Assembly: GCF_001613145.1 (NCBI RefSeq)
Contig: NZ_BDBU01000024.1
Location: 62,001 to 126,000 of the forward strand
Reading direction: 5' to 3'
Length of the DNA: 64,000 nt
From: Nocardia jejuensis NBRC 103114
GTDB lineage: Bacteria > Actinomycetota > Actinomycetes > Mycobacteriales > Mycobacteriaceae
Positions 30,901 through 40,860 of the stretch are shown in pieces (position 1 is the stretch's first letter; every line of letters begins with the position of its first letter). A program made the translations under genes and the position numbers. A model generated the notes under the pieces. The model did no database searches, was not told where the DNA came from, and saw nothing but the letters and a program-made list of their open reading frames with translations.

Positions 30901-31875
30901 GTGGACTCCACCGAGCTTCGCATTGCCGCGATCGTGCCGTGCTACAACGAGGAAGCAGCTGTTGCGAAGGTCGTCACCGACCTGCTGGCTGCGGTCCCCG
31001 GCATTGTCGTCTACGTGTACGACAACAACAGCTCCGACGCGACCTCGGAACGCGCCCGCGAGGCCGGGGCGATCGTGCGCCGAGAGCACCGCAAGGGCAA
31101 GGGCAATGTGGTGCGCCGCGCATTCGCCGATATCGATGCCGACGTCTATCTGATGATCGACGGTGACGACACCTACGACGCGTCCGCGGCTCCGCGGATG
31201 ATCGAGGAATTGTTGTCCGGGCCGTACGACCATGTTCTCGGAGTGCGCCGCGAACTCGACGGCATGTCCGCGTACCGGGCGGGCCACGAGACCGGCAACA
31301 AGGTGCTCAACGGCGTGGTCGCGCAGGTGTTCGGCGAGAATGTCGAGGACATGCTCAGCGGATACCGGGTGTTCTCGCGCCGCTTCGTCAAGAGCTTCCC
31401 GGCCGTCTCCAAGGAATTCGAGATCGAAACCGAGCTGACCGTGCATTCGCTGCATCTGCGCGTGCCGCAGTCGGCCGTCGCGGTCGGATTCAAGGATCGC
31501 GCCGAGGGCAGTGAATCCAAGCTGCGCACCTATCACGACGGCTTCAAGATTCTGCGGCTGATCATCGGCCTGGCCAGGCACGAGCGGCCGGTGGCCTTCT
31601 ACGGTCTGTTCGGCACGCTCGCCTGGCTGATCTCGATCATCCTGATCACGCCGATAGTGATCGAGTTCTACCGGATCCACGAGGTTCCGCGCTTCCCGAC
31701 GCTCTTCCTCGGCTTCACGCTGCTGCTGCTGGGCAGCCTGGCCTGGACCGCCGGTTTGATCCTGGACGGCATCCGCCGCTCGCGGCACGAGGCCGCACGC
31801 CTGGTGTATCTGAACTATTCGGCGGTCGGCGCCGACGAGCCCGCGACCGAGCCCTCGGGCGGTTCGCGGCGATGA
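30901..31875 (+). CDS. family 2 glycosyltransferase with C-terminal membrane anchor
   Basis: A 324-residue GT2 protein resembling polyprenyl-phosphate sugar transferases. AAIVPCYNEEAAVAKVV starts the GT-A domain, YVYDNNSSDAT is the nucleotide region, and IDGDDTYDA (DxD-like) binds metal. SGYRVFSRRFVKSFP matches DPM1/GtrB-type enzymes. Two C-terminal membrane segments, FYGLFGTLAWLISIILITPIVI and LFLGFTLLLLGSLAWTAGLIL, anchor it. GTG 30901 follows AGAGGA with an 8-nt gap. Its stop overlaps the start of the DUF2142 gene, suggesting the two cooperate: a lipid-linked sugar donor and a membrane transferase. Sugar identity is unknown. Confidence 0.88.
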   Translation: MDSTELRIAAIVPCYNEEAAVAKVVTDLLAAVPGIVVYVYDNNSSDATSERAREAGAIVRREHRKGKGNVVRRAFADIDADVYLMIDGDDTYDASAAPRMIEELLSGPYDHVLGVRRELDGMSAYRAGHETGNKVLNGVVAQVFGENVEDMLSGYRVFSRRFVKSFPAVSKEFEIETELTVHSLHLRVPQSAVAVGFKDRAEGSESKLRTYHDGFKILRLIIGLARHERPVAFYGLFGTLAWLISIILITPIVIEFYRIHEVPRFPTLFLGFTLLLLGSLAWTAGLILDGIRRSRHEAARLVYLNYSAVGADEPATEPSGGSRR

Positions 31876-33587
31876 CGATCCGGACCGAGCCGGACGCTGC
31901 TACGCCCGACAAAGATCCGGCCTCGCCCGGTGCGGGAACACCCGGGGATCCCGCAGGTGCACAATCTGAAACCGTGACCGAAGCAAACGACACGATCGCC
32001 GAACCCGCGCAGTCGGAGACGGCGCAGGCCGAAGCGCCGAAGTCCGAGGCCCCGAAGCTCGAGGCCCCGAAGCTCGAGGCCGCCGCGTCCGCCTCGCGAT
32101 CGCGTGATCTGCGCGGCGTGTTCGAGCGGATCGAGCGCCGGTTCGGCTCGGCCGCTGTGGCTTTCGTGCTGATCGCCGGAGTCTTCGGCGCGGTGTTCTC
32201 GGTGCTGACGCCGCCGTTCTGGGGCCACGACGAGATCACCCAGTTCGGGCGCGCCTATCAGGTGTCCCAGGGCGGGATCACGCCCCAGAAGATCCACGAC
32301 GATCGCGGTCCCGCATGGGGCGGCGACATCCCGGTGAGCATCGACGCCCTGATGGGCTACGCGTTCGACGACTACCGCAACAATCCGGACGAGCCGGATC
32401 CGATGGTCGCCGATTCGGAGGTCTACGACCTGCTCGGCTCGGCCCCGGTCTCCGACGCCACCAAGCCGGTCTGGTTCACCAATACCGCCGCGTACTCCCC
32501 CGTCCCGTATCTGCCTGCCGCGGCGGGCATCCGGGTGGCGCAGGCCCTGGACTTCAGCGTCGGCGGCATGGTGCTGGCCACCCGCTGGGCCGGGCTGCTC
32601 GCCTACCTGGTGATCGTCGGCTTCGCGCTGCGGGCGCTGCGCGGACATCGGGTGCAGTGGCTGGCGCTGACGGTGGCGGTGCTGCCGATCGCCGTCTTCC
32701 AGGCGGGCACGGTCACCGCCGATACGGTGACCAACGCACTGGCCCTGCTGATTTCGGCGCTGATCGTGAAGGCGCTGTTCCTGGGTCAGCGACTGACCAG
32801 GCCCGAGACGGTGCTCGCCATCGTGTCCGCCATCGCGCTGCCGGTCTGCAAGCCCACCTACGTGCTGCTGGCGATGCTCATCGTGCTGATTCCGGCGGAG
32901 CGCTTCGGTTTCGGCGGCACCGACCGGATCGCACCGTGGCAGCGCGTATTGCCGTGGGCGAGCGCGGCTCTGGGCGGCGCGGCCTTCGCGGTGTGGATGA
33001 AGATCGCGGCACCGACCGGCGACGGCATGAGCCTGATGCGCTCGCAGGAGCAGTGGGGTTCGGTGCGCCCGGGCGATCAGCTGCACGAGATCCTCGGCGA
33101 CCCCGGGCATTTCCTGAGCGTCTTCGGCGACAGCATCGCCCGCCGCGATCAGCGCTGGTTCACCCAGTTCTTCGGCGAGCTCGGCTTCGCGTACATCGAC
33201 GTGCCCGCGCTGACCATCGTGGCGAGCCTGCTGGCCTTCGCGGTGAGTATCGGTGTGGCGGACCGCATGACGGGCGCGCAGGGCGCGAACCGGCTGCGCA
33301 CCTGGCTGGTCCTGCTGACCATGCTGGCGAGTGTCGCCATGATCTACGTGACGCTGTACATGTCCTTCACCCCGGTCGGGTATTTCATGATCGACGGTGT
33401 GCAGGGCCGCTACTTCGTGCCGCTCGCGCTGCTCACCCTGGCGGTGCTGCTGCGCTGGATGCCGTTGCGGCTCAGCGATGCCCGAGGCTCGATTCCCACG
33501 CGCGGTCCGGCCATCACGGTGGTCGCGGCGACATCGGTCGCCCTGATCGCCGCGATCGTCAAATACAGCACCATCGTGTGGGGCTGA
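31872..33587 (+). CDS. DUF2142 family polytopic membrane protein
   Basis: A 571-residue integral membrane protein of the DUF2142 family, which resembles GT-C glycosyltransferases. Residues 1-90 are a cytoplasmic low-complexity tail with a short repeat (APKSEAPKLEAPKLEA). Membrane segments start at AAVAFVLIAGVFGAVFSVL. The first outer loop has TPPFWGHDEITQFGRAYQV, with an acidic pair typical of GT-C active sites, and about ten further segments follow. ATG overlaps the upstream GT2 stop. Inference: it uses the lipid-linked sugar made by that GT2 to decorate a cell-envelope glycan. A strong terminator follows. Confidence 0.82.
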   Translation: MTIRTEPDAATPDKDPASPGAGTPGDPAGAQSETVTEANDTIAEPAQSETAQAEAPKSEAPKLEAPKLEAAASASRSRDLRGVFERIERRFGSAAVAFVLIAGVFGAVFSVLTPPFWGHDEITQFGRAYQVSQGGITPQKIHDDRGPAWGGDIPVSIDALMGYAFDDYRNNPDEPDPMVADSEVYDLLGSAPVSDATKPVWFTNTAAYSPVPYLPAAAGIRVAQALDFSVGGMVLATRWAGLLAYLVIVGFALRALRGHRVQWLALTVAVLPIAVFQAGTVTADTVTNALALLISALIVKALFLGQRLTRPETVLAIVSAIALPVCKPTYVLLAMLIVLIPAERFGFGGTDRIAPWQRVLPWASAALGGAAFAVWMKIAAPTGDGMSLMRSQEQWGSVRPGDQLHEILGDPGHFLSVFGDSIARRDQRWFTQFFGELGFAYIDVPALTIVASLLAFAVSIGVADRMTGAQGANRLRTWLVLLTMLASVAMIYVTLYMSFTPVGYFMIDGVQGRYFVPLALLTLAVLLRWMPLRLSDARGSIPTRGPAITVVAATSVALIAAIVKYSTIVWG

Positions 33588-33618
33588 GGCTTCGCTGGCT
33601 TCTCTCCCCAGGAACTCG

Positions 33619-33653
33619 AACGGGCCCGCCGGATTATCCGGCGGGCCCGTTTT
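33619..33653 (+). terminator. rho-independent terminator
   Basis: AACGGGCCCGCCGG and its complement form a 14-bp stem with loop ATTAT, followed by TTTT, 31 bp after the DUF2142 stop. Confidence 0.88.
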
Positions 33654-33711
33654 CGGCAGTGCTCCAGGCGGGTTCGGCGATATCGCGAACGCCGGTCGGT
33701 GGCGCCTCGGG

Positions 33712-35152
<1,441 letters not shown>

Positions 35153-35854
35153 ATGCTGATGAGGAAATTCGCCGCCACGTCGGCGCTGCTGATCGCCGCC
35201 ATGGGCGTCGCCGCCGGTACCGTCAACGCCGCGCCGGCCGCCAATGAGGCCGACGTGATCAACTACACGGCCACCAACTCCCCGACCAACACCATCATCA
35301 ACACCGATGGTGGCTCGATGGTCGTCGAAGACGGCATCTTCAAGGTCAAGGCCGCCAACGGCACCACCGTTGCCGGTGCCGAGCTGAACCTGCGCGTCGA
35401 CGACTTCGTCTTCCCGATCGCCGCGGAGATCAAGGATCACACCGCGACCCTGACCCCCGAGCTCACCATGGAGAAGGCCGTCTACAAGCCGGTCTCCCTG
35501 CCTTACGAGAACCAGGCCCCCTGGAAGAGCGATTACGACCGCGAGCAGGCCGCCTGGAACCGCATGAAGGACACCATCGCCCTGGGCGCCACCGTCGCGA
35601 CCCTGGTCGGCGGCATCGGCGGCGCGGCCCTCGGCTGTGTCGCGGGCGCGGCCCTCGGCCTGGTCGCCACCGGCGCGCTGGCCACCCTGTTCGGCCTCGG
35701 CCCGCTGGGCGGCTGCGTCGCGGGCGCCGCGGCTGTCGGCTTCCTCGGCACCATCGCCGGCCAGGTGTTCATCACCGCCCCGGTCGCCATCCTGGCCGCC
35801 GTGCAGTACTTCACCACGATCAACCAGCCGTCGATCGCGGCCCCGGCCAAGTAA
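35153..35854 (+). CDS. secreted protein with glycine-zipper C-terminus, Nocardia-type
   Basis: A 233-residue exported protein of unknown function. MLMRKFAATSALLIAAMGVAAGTVNA-AP is a clear signal peptide (residues 1-23 or so). The mature N-terminal half is a beta-rich domain with FKVKAANGTTVAGAELNLRVDDF. The C-terminal half is dominated by Gly/Ala helices (ATLVGGIGGAALGCVAGAALG and LGGCVAGAAAVGFLGTIAGQVF) with glycine-zipper spacing and two Cys. Similar secreted proteins are numerous in Nocardia as I recall, but none has a role I know. ATG 35153 follows GATGAGG. Codon use is strongly biased to C-ending codons, suggesting high expression. Confidence 0.75.
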   Translation: MLMRKFAATSALLIAAMGVAAGTVNAAPAANEADVINYTATNSPTNTIINTDGGSMVVEDGIFKVKAANGTTVAGAELNLRVDDFVFPIAAEIKDHTATLTPELTMEKAVYKPVSLPYENQAPWKSDYDREQAAWNRMKDTIALGATVATLVGGIGGAALGCVAGAALGLVATGALATLFGLGPLGGCVAGAAAVGFLGTIAGQVFITAPVAILAAVQYFTTINQPSIAAPAK

Positions 35855-35873
35855 TCGCGGCCCCGGCCGAGTA
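35834..35873 (+). repeat. 20-bp tandem duplication across the stop codon
   Basis: ATCGCGGCCCCGGCCAAGTA is followed at once by a second copy differing at one base. The copy repeats the last codons and stop of the secreted protein, so a readthrough would add IAAPAE before the next TAA. Confidence 0.85.
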
Positions 35874-35909
35874 ATACGGCTCGAGTCGTCTTACGACACG
35901 AATCACGGC

Positions 35910-35944
35910 AGAAGCCCCGTCCGGACCACCCGGGCGGGGCTTCT
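35910..35944. terminator. hairpin terminator
   Basis: AGAAGCCCCGTCCG pairs with CGGGCGGGGCTTCT (one G-T wobble) around a 7-nt loop, between convergent genes. Confidence 0.75.
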
Positions 35945-35985
35945 CGCTATATCGGGGACTCTTCCGAATCTCGGCCCCGCCACTC

Positions 35986-37005
35986 TCACGCCGTGCGGGC
36001 GATCTCCCCGGCCTCGAGCCTGGCCCGCACGAACTGCGCGACATGCGCCAGCGCCGCCCGGCTCTCGGGCATGCTCGGGAAGATGGCCATGAAGGCGTGC
36101 ACCTGGCCGCGCCAGATCTCCAGCGTCGCGGGCACTCCCGCACCGGCCAGCCGCTGCGCCATGATCTCGCTGTCGCGCCGCAGCACCTCGTCCTCCGCGA
36201 CGATGAGCAGTGCGGGCGGCAGTCCGGCCAGGACCGCGTTCACCGGCGACATCTCCGGATCCAGTCGCCCGTCGACCTCGGCGCCGAGCTTCACCACCGA
36301 TTCCAGCGCGGACAGCGGGATCAGGACGTCACGGTGGTAGTTCGGATGCGCCCGCTTCTCGGTGCAGTCCAGATCCAGTGCGGGACACAGGCCGACGAGT
36401 CCGGCGGGCACCGGCAGTCCGGCGTCGCGCGCCCGCAGGGCGGTCGCGAAGGTCATGTAGCCGCCCGCGGAATCGCCCGCGAACACGATGCGCGAGGGAT
36501 CCGCGCCGTGGCTCAGCAGCCACTGGTACGCGGTCAGGCAGTCGGCCACCGATCCGGCGATGTCGGTCACGGGCAGCTGCCGGTATTCGACGCTGACGAC
36601 CGGCAGTCCGGTGCGGCGGGCGATGGAGGCCACCACGGGTCGATGGGTCTCGAGGCCGCAGAGGAAGAAGCCGCCGCCGTGCATGTACATCACCGCGCCG
36701 TCGCGCAGCGAGCTGCGGGCACCGGCCGGGCGCACGATCTCGATGCGGAATCCGTTGAGCCGCACTTCCTCCCGCTCGACTCCGCGCGGGGTGGGGCGCA
36801 GTTTGGCCAGGTTGTTGATGACGCCGCTGACCACCGGCATGGAGGCCTCGGTCACCGTGGCCATCTCGCCCATGGGGCGGATCATGGTCCGGCAGGCGAG
36901 GGTGAGCGCCCGGGCGTAGGCGCTGATTCCATGGGGGTTGGCCACCGGCTGGTCGTTGCCGGTCGACGAGTGTGTGTTGCGGGTGTTGTTGCTGGCCATG
37001 GACAT
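35986..37005 (-). CDS. HSL-family alpha/beta hydrolase (esterase/lipase)
   Basis: A 339-residue esterase of the hormone-sensitive-lipase group (type IV). The oxyanion motif is MYMHGGGFFLCG, the nucleophile is Ser in FAGDSAGGYM, the acid is Asp/Glu in LLIVAEDEVLRRDSE and the catalytic His is in WRGQVHAFMAIFP. The first 40 residues are polar and no signal peptide is evident, so it may be cytoplasmic or membrane-associated. ATG 37005 has AGGTAGG upstream. It would hydrolyse acyl esters of medium chain length; the physiological lipid is unknown. Confidence 0.9.
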   Translation of the reverse strand: MSMASNNTRNTHSSTGNDQPVANPHGISAYARALTLACRTMIRPMGEMATVTEASMPVVSGVINNLAKLRPTPRGVEREEVRLNGFRIEIVRPAGARSSLRDGAVMYMHGGGFFLCGLETHRPVVASIARRTGLPVVSVEYRQLPVTDIAGSVADCLTAYQWLLSHGADPSRIVFAGDSAGGYMTFATALRARDAGLPVPAGLVGLCPALDLDCTEKRAHPNYHRDVLIPLSALESVVKLGAEVDGRLDPEMSPVNAVLAGLPPALLIVAEDEVLRRDSEIMAQRLAGAGVPATLEIWRGQVHAFMAIFPSMPESRAALAHVAQFVRARLEAGEIARTA

Positions 37006-37247
37006 CGCGCACCTACCTCATTGTTGGCGCGCCGAACCGGTCGACCAGAGACCGAGCGGTTCGGTAACCGGCGCGGGAGAGTCGGCGCTGACATCTCACA
37101 AAGCGTCGTTTCAGAACACCATGAGAACGTGACCTACGCAACAGTTATCGACCATTTGGTATGCCCGGTAAACGTGCGTGATCGATTCGCCGTCCACTCG
37201 GAACCTGACCGGCCTTCCCCGCGACCGAACTGGCAGACTGTCGTGAC

Positions 37248-38123
37248 ATGCGCGGAATCATCCTGGCGGGCGGCACGGGGTCACGGCTGCACCCCATTAC
37301 GCGCGGGGTGAGCAAACAGCTGGTCCCGGTGTACGACAAGCCGATGGTCTACTACCCCCTGTCCACGCTCATGCTCGCGGGGATCAGGGACATCCTGGTC
37401 ATCACCACCCCCGAGGACAGCGCCGCCTTCACGCGGCTGCTCGGCGACGGCAGCCGGTTCGGCATCTCCATCACCTATGTGGTGCAGCCCGAACCCGACG
37501 GCCTCGCCCGCGCCTTCGTCCTGGGCGCGGACCACATCGGCGGCGAGAGCGCCGCACTCGTGCTGGGCGACAACATCTTCCACGGTCCCGGACTCGGCAC
37601 CAAGCTGAACCGGTTCGACAACCTCGACGGCGGCGCGGTCTTCGCCTACCGGGTCTCGGACCCGACCTCCTACGGCGTGGTCGAATTCGCGGACGGCAGG
37701 GCCATTTCCATCGAGGAGAAGCCGCAGCGGCCGCGATCGAACTACGCGATCCCCGGGCTCTACTTCTACGACAACGACGTCATCGAGATCGCGCGCGAGC
37801 TGAAGCCGTCCGATCGCGGCGAATACGAGATCACCGACATCAATCGGGCATACCTGGAACAGGGACGCCTGCACGTGGAGGTGCTCGCGCGCGGTACCGC
37901 CTGGCTGGACACCGGCACCTTCGATTCGCTGCTGGACGCCGCCAACTACGTGCGCACGGTCGAGGAGCGACAGGGCCTCAAGATCGGCGTTCCGGAAGAG
38001 GTGGCCTGGCGACTGGGCTTCATCGACGATGCCCAGCTGGCCGCGCTGGCCGAACCACTGGTGCGCTCCGGATACGGCACATACCTGATGGGCCTGCTGG
38101 AGCACGGGCGAGCGTGGGAGTAG
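37248..38123 (+). CDS. rmlA: glucose-1-phosphate thymidylyltransferase RmlA
   Basis: The first enzyme of dTDP-rhamnose synthesis: glucose-1-phosphate plus dTTP gives dTDP-glucose and pyrophosphate. The 291-residue protein begins [20 protein letters not shown], the nucleotidyltransferase signature, followed by [30 protein letters not shown] (metal-binding Asp), [19 protein letters not shown] and [27 protein letters not shown] is at the C-terminal side. It is the short homotetrameric type. rmlC starts 6 bp after the stop, forming an operon. The M. tuberculosis equivalent (Rv0334) lies elsewhere. Confidence 0.96.
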   Translation: MRGIILAGGTGSRLHPITRGVSKQLVPVYDKPMVYYPLSTLMLAGIRDILVITTPEDSAAFTRLLGDGSRFGISITYVVQPEPDGLARAFVLGADHIGGESAALVLGDNIFHGPGLGTKLNRFDNLDGGAVFAYRVSDPTSYGVVEFADGRAISIEEKPQRPRSNYAIPGLYFYDNDVIEIARELKPSDRGEYEITDINRAYLEQGRLHVEVLARGTAWLDTGTFDSLLDAANYVRTVEERQGLKIGVPEEVAWRLGFIDDAQLAALAEPLVRSGYGTYLMGLLEHGRAWE

Positions 38124-38128
38124 ACGAG

Positions 38129-38695
38129 ATGCGAATTCGAGAACTGTCCGTGCCGGGGGCGTGGGAATTCACGCCGCGGCTGCACGGGGACGAGCGCGGG
38201 GTCTTCACCGAGGCGTTCAAGGCCTCGGAGTTCGAGAAGGCGGTCGGCCGCCCCTTCGAACTGCTGCAGGTCAACATCTCCACCTCGGCGGCCGGGGTGC
38301 TGCGCGGCATCCACTACACCGAGGATCCGCCGGGACAGGCCAAATACGTGACCTGCGTTCGGGGTTCGTTCCTGGACGTGGTGGTGGACCTGCGCCCGGC
38401 CTCGCCGACCTTCGGCACCTGGGACGCGGTGATCATCGACGACGTGGAGCGCAAGTCGGTGTTCCTGTCCGAGGGGCTGGGACACGCGCTGCTCTCGCTC
38501 GAGGACGATTCCACCGTCAATTACCTGTGCTCGCTGGAGTACTCGCCCGAATTCGACCGGGATCTGGACGCCTTCGATCCGGATCTGGCGATCGAGTGGC
38601 CGAGCGTGAACCGCAGGGGCGAGCCGCTGACCTTCGTGCGCTCCCCCAAGGACGCCGCGGCCCCGCGCCTGGCGGACCTGAAACTTCCGCACTGA
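38129..38695 (+). CDS. rmlC: dTDP-4-dehydrorhamnose 3,5-epimerase RmlC
   Basis: RmlC epimerises C3 and C5 of the 4-keto sugar in dTDP-rhamnose synthesis. The 188-residue cupin protein shows family blocks: DERGVFTEAFKASEFEKAVGRPF, NISTSAAGVLRGIHYTEDPPGQAKYVTC (catalytic His in RGIHY), VVVDLRPASPTFGTWDAV, a GLGHALLSLED region and a late aromatic (EYSPEFDRD). ATG 38129 follows GGGAG; an in-frame GTG at 38114 would add five residues. It is followed by a strong terminator ending the rmlAC unit. Confidence 0.94.
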   Translation: MRIRELSVPGAWEFTPRLHGDERGVFTEAFKASEFEKAVGRPFELLQVNISTSAAGVLRGIHYTEDPPGQAKYVTCVRGSFLDVVVDLRPASPTFGTWDAVIIDDVERKSVFLSEGLGHALLSLEDDSTVNYLCSLEYSPEFDRDLDAFDPDLAIEWPSVNRRGEPLTFVRSPKDAAAPRLADLKLPH

Positions 38696-38740
38696 CCCTC
38701 CCGCACGTCCGGCGGCGGCACCGCTCGCTTCCGATGAACG

Positions 38741-38783
38741 AACGCTGGGGCGCACCACAGTCGTGGTGCGCCCCAGCGTTTTT
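38741..38783 (+). terminator. strong rho-independent terminator
   Basis: A perfect 18-bp stem (AACGCTGGGGCGCACCAC with its complement), loop AGTC and five T residues, 45 bp after the rmlC stop. It also faces the convergent MFS gene. Confidence 0.92.
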
Positions 38784-38833
38784 CGTGTCCCCCGTCCGGC
38801 CCGTGTGAGCGGCGGGCTCGGCGGGCTCGTCCG

Positions 38834-40318
38834 TCAGCCGACCAGTTCGACCTCCGGTTCACGCGCGGCCGCGACGGCAGCGGCTTCGTTGCGCCGCGCC
38901 CGCACCTTCGGGAGGAAGGCGGAGAAGGCGACCAGCGCGCCGACGATGGCGACTCCGGCGGCGAACTGCAGACCCGGGCGGTAGGTGTCGAGCATGGCGC
39001 CGGGGCTGGCGTCGGCGCTGTGGCTCGAGGTGACGATGGCGGTGGTCACCGCGAGCACGATGGCCGCGCCGACCTGCATGGCTGTCTGCAGCACGCCGGC
39101 CGCGAGGCCCTGCTCGTCGTCCTCGATACCGCTGGTGGCCTGAATGTTGATGGCGGGGAAGCCAACCCAGCCGATACCGATCAGCAGGACCGCGGGCAGC
39201 AGCACCGTGAGGTAGTCCGGCGCGGTGTCCAGGCGCAGGTACATCAGGTAGCCGACGGCCATGACCGCGAGGGTGATCGCGATGATCGGACCGGTGCCGA
39301 AGCGATCGACCAGCTTGTCCGAGACGAAGGCCGAGGCGACCACGAGCACGCCGACGGGCAGCAGCGCCAGGGCCAGGTGCAGCGGCGTCCAGCCGAGGGT
39401 GTCCTGCAGGTACAGCGTGGTGATGAACTGCCAGCTGAAGTACGAGCCGCCGACCGCGATGATGGCCACGCTGGCCCGCCACAGGGTGGGCTTGCGCAGG
39501 ATGCCGAGGCGCACCAGCGGGTACCGGACGCGCTTCTCGACCCCGACGAAGGCGGCGAACAGGGCGATGACCGCCACGAACGAGCCGAGGGTGCGCACCG
39601 AGGTCCAGCCCGCTTCGGGCGCGGAGACGACGGTGTAGACCAGCAGCAGCATGCCCGCCGTGGACAGCAGCGCGCCGAACAGGTCGTGACCGCCTTCTTC
39701 GGCGGGCTTGTCCTTCGGGACCAGGTAGGCCGCGGCGGCCAGGGCGGCCAGCGCGATCGGGACCGGCAGCAGGAACGTCCAGCGCCAGCCGAGGCCGGTC
39801 ATCAGGCCGCCGAACAGCAGGCCCATGGAGTAGCCGCCGGCGCCGAAGACGGTGTAGATGGACAGCGCCTTGTTGCGGGCCGGGCCCTCGGCGAAGTTGG
39901 TGGTGATGATCGACAGACCGGTCGGCGCGGTGAACGCGGCGGCCAGGCCCTTCACGAATCGGGTGAGGATGAGCAGCGCGGGCGAGCTGACCAGCGCACC
40001 GGCCAGCGAGGCCAGGGCGAAGACCGCGAGCGCGATCAGGAAGACCTTGCGGCGGCCGAGCAGGTCCGCGGTGCGGCCGCCCAGCAGCAGCAGGCCGCCG
40101 TAGCCGAGGACGTAACCGCTGACCAGCCACTGCAGGGTGGAGGTTTCGAGGTGGAGTTCGGAGCCGATGGACGGCAGCGATACGCCGATCATCGACACGT
40201 CGAGGCCGTCGAGGAACAGCACGATGCACAGGGTGATGAGCATGCCCCAGAGCCGGGCGGTCCACTGCGTGGAGTCGGCCGCGTTGCTCACTGCGGGGCG
40301 GGTCTCGGTGGAAGTCAC
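38834..40318 (-). CDS. MFS drug/solute efflux transporter, DHA2-type (14 TM)
   Basis: A 494-residue major-facilitator protein. Motif A-like GRTADLLGRRKVFLIAL follows segment 2, SLPSIGSEL and TLQWLVSGYVLGYGGLLLLGG are typical of DHA2 proton antiporters, and LIGIGWVGFPAINIQATSGIEDDEQGLAAGVLQTAMQVGAAI is the conserved region of segments 11-13. I chose GTG 40318 (VTSTETRPAV), because TACTGT lies 8 nt upstream and no ribosome site exists; an in-frame ATG at 40360 would run through the operator. The MarR gene 86 bp away is divergent, the standard layout of a drug-inducible efflux pump. Substrates unknown. Confidence 0.9.
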   Translation of the reverse strand: MTSTETRPAVSNAADSTQWTARLWGMLITLCIVLFLDGLDVSMIGVSLPSIGSELHLETSTLQWLVSGYVLGYGGLLLLGGRTADLLGRRKVFLIALAVFALASLAGALVSSPALLILTRFVKGLAAAFTAPTGLSIITTNFAEGPARNKALSIYTVFGAGGYSMGLLFGGLMTGLGWRWTFLLPVPIALAALAAAAYLVPKDKPAEEGGHDLFGALLSTAGMLLLVYTVVSAPEAGWTSVRTLGSFVAVIALFAAFVGVEKRVRYPLVRLGILRKPTLWRASVAIIAVGGSYFSWQFITTLYLQDTLGWTPLHLALALLPVGVLVVASAFVSDKLVDRFGTGPIIAITLAVMAVGYLMYLRLDTAPDYLTVLLPAVLLIGIGWVGFPAINIQATSGIEDDEQGLAAGVLQTAMQVGAAIVLAVTTAIVTSSHSADASPGAMLDTYRPGLQFAAGVAIVGALVAFSAFLPKVRARRNEAAAVAAAREPEVELVG

Positions 40319-40326
40319 GAGAACGG

Positions 40327-40398
40327 ACAGTACATGCGTGTGCATCAAATGCACAAGCATTTAATGCGGTTGCATGAGACTGCGCCGAGGTCTAAGAT
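40327..40398. promoter_or_regulatory. divergent MFS/MarR promoters with TGCAT-type operators
   Basis: TGCAT-caa-ATGCA (40341-40353) and GCATTTAATGC (40357-40367) are two adjacent dyads. TACTGT (complement of 40327-40332) is the MFS -10. For MarR, TTGCAT (40370-40375) and TAAGAT (40393-40398) are -35 and -10 hexamers with a 17-nt spacer. The second dyad abuts the MarR -35, so binding there could repress both genes. Confidence 0.65.
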
Positions 40399-40404
40399 CT
40401 GGGC

Positions 40405-40830
40405 ATGCCGAAGCCGACAACGTCAGTCGAGCTGCCCCCGACCGCGTCGGTCGAGTCACCGACCGAAACGACTGGTCTGGTAGCCGAATGGCGTGATCTG
40501 CTGACCCGGCACGCGACGACCTCGTGCGCTCTCGAGAAGGAGCTGCAGGGCCGCCACCACATCGGGCTCAGCGAATTCGAAACCCTGGACCGGCTCATCG
40601 AGGCCGGCGGCGAGAGCTACAAGATGAGCGATCTCGCCAACGACATCTACCTCAGCCAGAGCGCCCTCTCGCGGGCCGTCGCCCGGCTCGAGCGCGATGG
40701 ACTGGTCGGCCGCACGCTGTGTACCGAGGACCGCCGGGCGATCTTCGTGTGCCTCACCGACAAGGGTCGTGAGGTGCACGCGCAGGCCGCGCCGACGCAT
40801 CGGGGCGTGCTCGAGCAGGAACTGAGCTGA
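40405..40830 (+). CDS. MarR family regulator of the adjacent efflux pump
   Basis: A 141-residue winged-helix regulator. YKMSDLANDIYLSQSALSRAVARLERDGLVGRTLCTEDRRAIFVCLTDKGREV (about residues 73-125) contains the HTH, recognition helix and DRR wing motif of MarR. The C-terminal dimerisation helix is short (APTHRGVLEQELS), so the protein is at the small end of the family. ATG 40405 lies 6 nt after the TAAGAT -10, so its mRNA is probably leaderless. Its divergence from the MFS gene and shared dyads point to local control. Confidence 0.9.
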   Translation: MPKPTTSVELPPTASVESPTETTGLVAEWRDLLTRHATTSCALEKELQGRHHIGLSEFETLDRLIEAGGESYKMSDLANDIYLSQSALSRAVARLERDGLVGRTLCTEDRRAIFVCLTDKGREVHAQAAPTHRGVLEQELS

Positions 40831-40831
40831 T

Positions 40832-40857
40832 CCCGGCCCGCCCCGCGGCGGGCCCGG
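40832..40857. terminator. bidirectional GC-rich hairpin
   Basis: CCCGGCCCGCC and GGCGGGCCCGG pair with one mismatch around a 4-nt loop, filling the gap between the convergent MarR and XRE genes. Confidence 0.6.
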
Positions 40858-40860
40858 TTC

